The translations under genes and the position numbers were made by a program. Shown here in pieces: positions 59,600-64,000 of a stretch of DNA of 64,000 nucleotides. Position 1 is the stretch's first letter, and each line of letters begins with the position of its first letter. The notes below the pieces were generated by a model. It had not been told where the DNA came from. It was given only the letters and a program-made list of their open reading frames with translations, and did not search any database. The stretch is from Xanthomonas sp. Leaf148 (lineage in GTDB: Bacteria > Pseudomonadota > Gammaproteobacteria > Xanthomonadales > Xanthomonadaceae), in contig NZ_LMOP01000001.1 in assembly GCF_001423585.1 (NCBI RefSeq), positions 248,001 to 312,000 of the forward strand, in the 5' to 3' direction.

Positions 59600-60799
59600 T
59601 CAGCGGCCTGAGGCCTTGGTGGGGGAATGGGCGGGAAAATCGCTTACGGGATGTTGCGAAGACACAGAGAGGAGTGAGGGCGCGCAGGCGCTACTCGCGC
59701 GGACCTTCAGCGCCACTGCAGCGGTGAGCCGCTGCGACGCCAGGTCCGGGCTGCCGATGCGCTGCAGCACCAGCTGCGCAGCTTGCCGGCCGCGCGCACG
59801 CGGATCGGCCGCCAGCGTGGTCAACGCCGGGGTAAACAACGCGGCTTCGGCAATATCGTCGAAGCCAGTCACCGCGAAGTCGCGGCCCGGAACGATCCCA
59901 TGCATCGCCAGCGCGGCCATCAGGCCAAGCGCAACGCTGTCGTTGTAGCAAACCGCCGCGGTCGCGGCATGGTCGGCATTGTCGAGCATGCGCGTGCCAC
60001 ACAGTGCGGCGTCCTGACGATTGGGCGCCGACTCGACGTACTGCACCGTCAGACCCGCGCCGGACATCGCGCGCGTATAACCGGCGCGGCGCTGCCGGCA
60101 CGAGCTGGATTCGGCATGCCCGCCGAAAAACACGATGTGCCGATGACCTTGTTCAATCAGATGCGTGCAGGCCAGAAACGCGCCCTGTTCGTTGTCCAGC
60201 GCCAACAGGTCCCAGCCGGCGCCTTCCACCTCGCGATTGAACAGCACCACGTTGCGCTGGCGGCCCAGCACCTGCGCCAGCGCCTGCGCCTGGCTGCCCT
60301 CGGCCGGCGACAGGATGATCCCGGCCGGCGTGTGCTCCATCAACGAAGTCAACACCGCCTGCTGCCGCTGTGTGGACTCGCCGGTACTACCCAGCAGCGT
60401 GACATAGCCGGCCGCGCCCAACGCTTCGTCGACCCCTGCTGCAAATTCTGCGAAGAACGGGTTGGACAGATCATTGATGACCAGCGCGATGCTGGACGAG
60501 GTGCGCTGGCGCAGATTGGCCGCGGCCCGGTTGTAAACGTAGTTTTGCCGATCCAGCTCGGCTTCCACCCGCGCGCGCGTGCTGGCATGCACCAGCGGGC
60601 TGCCGCGCAGCACCAGCGACACGGTTGCGCGCGAGACGCCGATTGCGCCTGCGATGTCGCGCAGCGTCACCGCGCCACGCCGTGCCGGGCGTACTTCGCC
60701 AGCCTCCGGCGCAGCCGAGGCCTGTTTGGGACGCGTCAAGCGCTGGGACCCGCTGAGTGAAAAACGCGCATGTAATGGACTGGAATTGGATCGATCCAA
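59600..60799 (-). CDS. LacI-family transcriptional regulator of the sugar operon
   Basis: A 399-residue LacI-family repressor. The helix-turn-helix is VTLRDIAGAIGVSRATVSLV (residues 44-63), followed by the hinge and a periplasmic-binding-protein-like effector domain (SIALVINDLSNPFFAEFAAG). Length with the TTG start at 60799 is above the usual 330-360; a GTG at 60670 starting VTLRDIA gives 356 residues and is equally plausible. It heads an operon with the transporter, kinase and AGE genes and probably represses it until sugar is present. Confidence 0.85.
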   Translation of the reverse strand: MDRSNSSPLHARFSLSGSQRLTRPKQASAAPEAGEVRPARRGAVTLRDIAGAIGVSRATVSLVLRGSPLVHASTRARVEAELDRQNYVYNRAAANLRQRTSSSIALVINDLSNPFFAEFAAGVDEALGAAGYVTLLGSTGESTQRQQAVLTSLMEHTPAGIILSPAEGSQAQALAQVLGRQRNVVLFNREVEGAGWDLLALDNEQGAFLACTHLIEQGHRHIVFFGGHAESSSCRQRRAGYTRAMSGAGLTVQYVESAPNRQDAALCGTRMLDNADHAATAAVCYNDSVALGLMAALAMHGIVPGRDFAVTGFDDIAEAALFTPALTTLAADPRARGRQAAQLVLQRIGSPDLASQRLTAAVALKVRASSACAPSLLSVSSQHPVSDFPAHSPTKASGR

Positions 60800-60801
60800 T
60801 T
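60784..60801. promoter_or_regulatory. Perfect 18-bp palindrome, probable LacI-family operator
   Basis: AATTGGATCGATCCAATT is a perfect palindrome with the central CG typical of LacI-family operators. It overlaps the TTG start considered for the regulator gene, which argues that translation may begin downstream, at the GTG at 60670. Confidence 0.7.
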
Positions 60802-61181
60802 AAGCCTTTTCCCGCCATTCAATGCATGCGGCAGTGCAGCATTGGCCGCACAGATGCCAGCGGCTCAACTGTGGCGGTCGATGGCACCGAGCCGCATCAG
60901 TCTAGATGAACAGCTTACTGCAGCTTCCGGCAACCGCGGCGTGCCGTTACGATCTGTGGATGGCACGCGCGTTGCCGTGCGCCCCGCTTCACGCCCGTCG
61001 ATTGATCACCCACACGTCTGACAGACCGCCGTGACGTGCAGCCAAGCGATCTGCTGCGGTCACACAAGCGCCTGAAATCCAAGCGACCGTGCCGTTACCC
61101 AGCAAGGCGCGTAGGGGGCGCCACAACGCCAGGACTCGCGCGCCTCGCTGTCGCACGTGTGTCTGGGCTGCTATTGACCCG
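60802..61181. other. 380-bp gap between the sugar operon and the MetA-type gene
   Basis: No gene, repeat or terminator could be supported here. It must contain the promoter of the minus-strand sugar operon at its left end and the 3' region of the outer-membrane gene at its right end. Confidence 0.4.
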
Positions 61182-61970
61182 TTACTGAAACGCGATAGAC
61201 AAGCCGATTCCGCCCTGCCAATCCGGGCTTTCCGAGGTCAGCCCGCGCAACACCGAGACATCCAGCTGCATCGCATGCGGTAGCTGCCAGGCGCCGCCGG
61301 CGCCCGCCACACGCGAATGCTCGCTGCCGGTGTCCAGGCCCGCTTCTACGTAACTGCTGAAATGCGCGCCCGAGAAGAACGTGTAATTGGGCGAAAACGT
61401 CCAGGTGTGCCCGTCGTTGTCGCGTGCGTAGTTGACGTACAACGCCAGCGCGCGCTGCTGCGCCAGATCCCACGATGCAGTCACCCCGAGCTCGCGCGAA
61501 TAGCCATCGCTGAAGGCAGGGCTGCCGGTCGGCACGCGATAGGTGCCCAGTGCCGCCCAATGAAAACTCTCCGAACGCGACGGCAAGGCGACCTTCAACC
61601 CGACATGACTATCGCCACCGCCGTGCGTGCGCACACCACCACCGCGCTGCCAGTTGTAACTGTCGCTGCCCAGTTGCAGCTCCACATGCTCGGATACTCC
61701 CAGACGCAGCACCGTGTCGGCGGTATACAGCGTCGTGCGCTGACCATCGGCACGGTCGGTACTCGCATCCGGCAACCCCTGCTCCCAGGCGAACGCGCCG
61801 GGCTGCAGCACCTCGGCAGCGAACGGGATACCAGGACGGTCGAACACCGGGGCGTCTTCCGACTGCGCAAATGCCTGCGGACTGGCCAGGCATAGCGCCA
61901 ACACCGCTCCGGCCAATGCCAGGTGTCGCCCTGCCTGCAGGCGGAGAACGTTGAACGCAGCAGCGGGCAT
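61182..61970 (-). CDS. outer-membrane protein of the phenol MetA-type family
   Basis: A 262-residue exported beta-barrel-type protein (PF13557-like). The signal peptide (LALAGAVLALCLASPQAFAQ) ends about residue 34, and many amphipathic strands follow, ending IGLSIAFQ with a terminal-strand pattern. The start at 61970 was chosen for signal-peptide length; in-frame ATGs at 62024, 62036 and 62093 give longer leaders. Family members are named after an uncharacterised gene in phenol catabolism; the function is unknown. Confidence 0.7.
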   Translation of the reverse strand: MPAAAFNVLRLQAGRHLALAGAVLALCLASPQAFAQSEDAPVFDRPGIPFAAEVLQPGAFAWEQGLPDASTDRADGQRTTLYTADTVLRLGVSEHVELQLGSDSYNWQRGGGVRTHGGGDSHVGLKVALPSRSESFHWAALGTYRVPTGSPAFSDGYSRELGVTASWDLAQQRALALYVNYARDNDGHTWTFSPNYTFFSGAHFSSYVEAGLDTGSEHSRVAGAGGAWQLPHAMQLDVSVLRGLTSESPDWQGGIGLSIAFQ

Positions 61971-62150
61971 CAACGACGCCTGCAAAATGGCGCGAGCTTG
62001 CGAGGAGTTTGAAGACATGGACATATGCGACACCATCGGCAGGAAGTGAGCGACAACGCAGCTGACCTTATGCCCGACTGCGTCGACCGGCAACGGCGTG
62101 CATGGTGCCGTGCCTGCCGTGACCGGCCTGTCTATCGCTGCCTGATCCGG

Positions 62151-64000
62151 TTAGTGCGTTGGCGCCTGCGCCGGTAAGCCACGCAGATGCGCAGCGAAGC
62201 TGGGCAGCAGCACACGATTGCCGTAGCCGCTCAGATGGTCGGCATCGAAGAACAGCGGTCGGCCATGCCGGGTCGGCGCGCACGTCTGCGCATCGCACAG
62301 CAGTGGCAGCGGGTCCCAGACACTGGCGCCGCCCAGCGCTGCGGCAATGCGATGCACACCGTCCAGTGCCGGCGCGCGGTACCGCTCCATGACGGCTCGC
62401 TCGATCTGCATGCCGTTGGCGCATACCGCGTTGTGGCGATTGAACCAGTCCGAGCATCGGTACGGCGGTGCCCTGAGCACAGGCTTGGGCGCCTCGAACA
62501 CGATCCGCACGCCCCGCGCCTGCACCGGCGCCAGCAGAGCGATGGTTGCGGCAACACTCGCATCACGCTCGCGTTGCGCCTGTTCGCTCTGCAACGTAGC
62601 GACATTGGCATCCAGATCGAACAGCGCGTCCTGCTCGGCCAGTCGCGGCACACGCAACCCTGGCAGAAACAGCACATCACCAGGATGTGCGTTGGCCATC
62701 ACATCTTCCAGCGCGGGGCGCACGAACGCCTCGCACCCGGGCACTTGCGCGCCAGGTTGCATCGAAGCGACCGAACAACCGGCGACCCCGTACATGCGGA
62801 CGCTGCCACCTTCGACAACGGGAAAGCGTCGCAGCATTTCGTTGTAGGCCAGCGCGTGCGAATCGCCTATCACGAAGACCTGCAGCTGCGTCTTAGCCGG
62901 TCGCGTGCACTGCCCGCGCGCGAAAATCCGCACCGGCTGCCCGTTGACTGATGTATTGCTCGCCAGCAGGCGGCAGTCCGGAAATTCCTTGCGCAGGCTA
63001 CGGGCATACGCATACCAATCCAGTGGATGCCTGCTGACCACGCTCAACGACACATACGGCGCGGACTTGATCAGTAACGACTGCACGCCCGCAGCCAGCA
63101 CCAGCGCGCCGATGCCGATCGCCACAACGCGCATGTTCGAGCGACCGCTCAGACGACGCGTGCGCCAGGGCAACTCCACCCAACGATACGAAGCCACCGC
63201 ACACGCGAACGTCAACGCTACCGCCGCAAGTTTGGCACCGGCCGATTCCAACCCGACGGTCCACCGCAACAGCACCAGAACCGGCCAGTGCCACAGATAC
63301 AGTGAATACGAGATGCGGCCGATCGCCACCATTGGCCTGGCGGACAGGACGCGCCCCGCCCAGCCATCGGCGTGTCGATGCAACAACGCCAGCAAGGCCA
63401 GCGTGCCCAGCACCGGCCAAAGCCCGTCGCTCCACGGCGAATGGCCGGGGCGCGCATTCCACAAGCCATTTCCGATGCTGGCCAACGCCAGCACCAACAG
63501 CAGCGTGCGCAGTGCCACCGGCATCGCGATGCCGGTGGCAAACAGATGGCGTCCTTCGCGGCGCCCGAGAAGTGTCATGCCTTGATACAACAGCACGCCC
63601 GCACCCAGTTGCCAGAAACGCGCAGTCGTCAGATAAAACGATGTGACTTCATGCCCCGGCACATGCGTGCGCTGCCACGCGTACCCGAGCGAGGCCGCAC
63701 TGGCGAGCGCGAACACGCCCAGCGACCAGAAGCGCCGTGCACCGCCGCGCATCCACGCCAGAAACATCCACGGAAACAGCAGATAGAACTGCTCTTCGAC
63801 ACCGAGCGACCATGTTTGCGTGTACGGATTGAACTCTGCGCGTGGCGAAAAATAATCCTGCCCCACGCTGGCAAGCACCCAGTTGCTCAAACCGAACAGG
63901 GCCATGCGCCCGGTCTTGGTGCTGGATTCGCTTAGCCACGACTCGGGGATGAACACCATCGAGAACAGCGCAGTGGCCACCAGACATGCCAGCAGCGCGG
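62151..64000 (-). CDS. OafA-type acyltransferase with C-terminal SGNH domain, 5' end missing
   Basis: At least 616 residues, with the start beyond the window. The acyltransferase-3 membrane domain has GVEEQFYLLFP and GRISYSLYLWHWPVLVLL; a periplasmic SGNH domain follows with VIGDSHALAYNEML (nucleophile Ser) and FFDADHLSGYGN (Asp/His). This OafA/YrhL layout O-acetylates lipopolysaccharide, peptidoglycan or exopolysaccharide sugars. In-frame codons continue upstream of the first GTG at 63980 to the window edge, so the gene is truncated here rather than starting here. The target sugar is unknown. Confidence 0.9.
   Translation of the reverse strand, partial: ALLACLVATALFSMVFIPESWLSESSTKTGRMALFGLSNWVLASVGQDYFSPRAEFNPYTQTWSLGVEEQFYLLFPWMFLAWMRGGARRFWSLGVFALASAASLGYAWQRTHVPGHEVTSFYLTTARFWQLGAGVLLYQGMTLLGRREGRHLFATGIAMPVALRTLLLVLALASIGNGLWNARPGHSPWSDGLWPVLGTLALLALLHRHADGWAGRVLSARPMVAIGRISYSLYLWHWPVLVLLRWTVGLESAGAKLAAVALTFACAVASYRWVELPWRTRRLSGRSNMRVVAIGIGALVLAAGVQSLLIKSAPYVSLSVVSRHPLDWYAYARSLRKEFPDCRLLASNTSVNGQPVRIFARGQCTRPAKTQLQVFVIGDSHALAYNEMLRRFPVVEGGSVRMYGVAGCSVASMQPGAQVPGCEAFVRPALEDVMANAHPGDVLFLPGLRVPRLAEQDALFDLDANVATLQSEQAQRERDASVAATIALLAPVQARGVRIVFEAPKPVLRAPPYRCSDWFNRHNAVCANGMQIERAVMERYRAPALDGVHRIAAALGGASVWDPLPLLCDAQTCAPTRHGRPLFFDADHLSGYGNRVLLPSFAAHLRGLPAQAPTH

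Overview
The window looks like chromosomal DNA of a plant-associated Xanthomonas (Gammaproteobacteria, Lysobacterales). The basis is overall high GC, the gene families and their order (a kynurenine-route gene set, methionine synthase as two genes, a pst operon with two pstS genes, a FucP-like MFS carrier with an AGE-family epimerase), and dense short repeats between genes. The genus is inferred from familiarity with these families; no search was run. Nearly everything is housekeeping or metabolic. I saw no prophage, transposase, CRISPR array or secretion cluster.

Layout. 1-6.5 kb: tail of a PaiB-like gene, a beta-carbonic anhydrase, then haao, a FUSC membrane protein, kynU and kmo, a tryptophan-to-quinolinate (NAD) gene set. 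6.9-11.6 kb: sbcB with a coupled DUF2461 gene, a DUF2939 protein, and a coupled 5'-nucleotidase / spermidine-synthase-like pair. 11.8-18.1 kb: nadK, rlmKL, an ABC-F ATPase and a methyltransferase, all on the minus strand. 18.3-24 kb: a coupled MOSC / hydrolase / GNAT trio, an amidase, a DUF1684 lipoprotein, sseA coupled to a DUF1289-Nudix fusion, and a periplasmic FKBP-type isomerase. 24.2-29.2 kb: enoyl-CoA hydratase, a small protein coupled to nth, a SulP transporter with its own carbonic anhydrase, and a small exported protein. 29.5-37.1 kb: the phosphate block, with an OprP-like porin, two pstS genes, pstC, pstA, pstB and phoU. 37.2-46.7 kb: an RcnB-like protein, RNase T, a large propeller-GGDEF protein, rlmB, a GFA-family protein, RNase R and tRNA-Leu(CAG). 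47.2-55.7 kb: a double-SGNH esterase, acyl-CoA dehydrogenase, an ArsR-methyltransferase regulator and split metH. 56-64 kb: a LacI / MFS / PfkB kinase / AGE operon, probably for mannose-type sugars, an outer-membrane MetA-type protein, and a truncated OafA-type acyltransferase.

The most unusual content lies between genes. A ~143-bp element with terminal inverted repeats (core AGCNGCTAACAAGAC) occurs six times. A second family, inverted arrays of the heptamer GGGAATC around a variable core, occurs at four loci. One of these forms the junction between the arsR-type gene and metH, and another sits in frame inside metH. A third family, palindromes containing CTTCTCCCGC, forms a 57-bp tandem array exactly where metH is split. 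Two genes (AGE and acyl-CoA dehydrogenase) carry a partial copy of their own 3' end just downstream of their stop codon.
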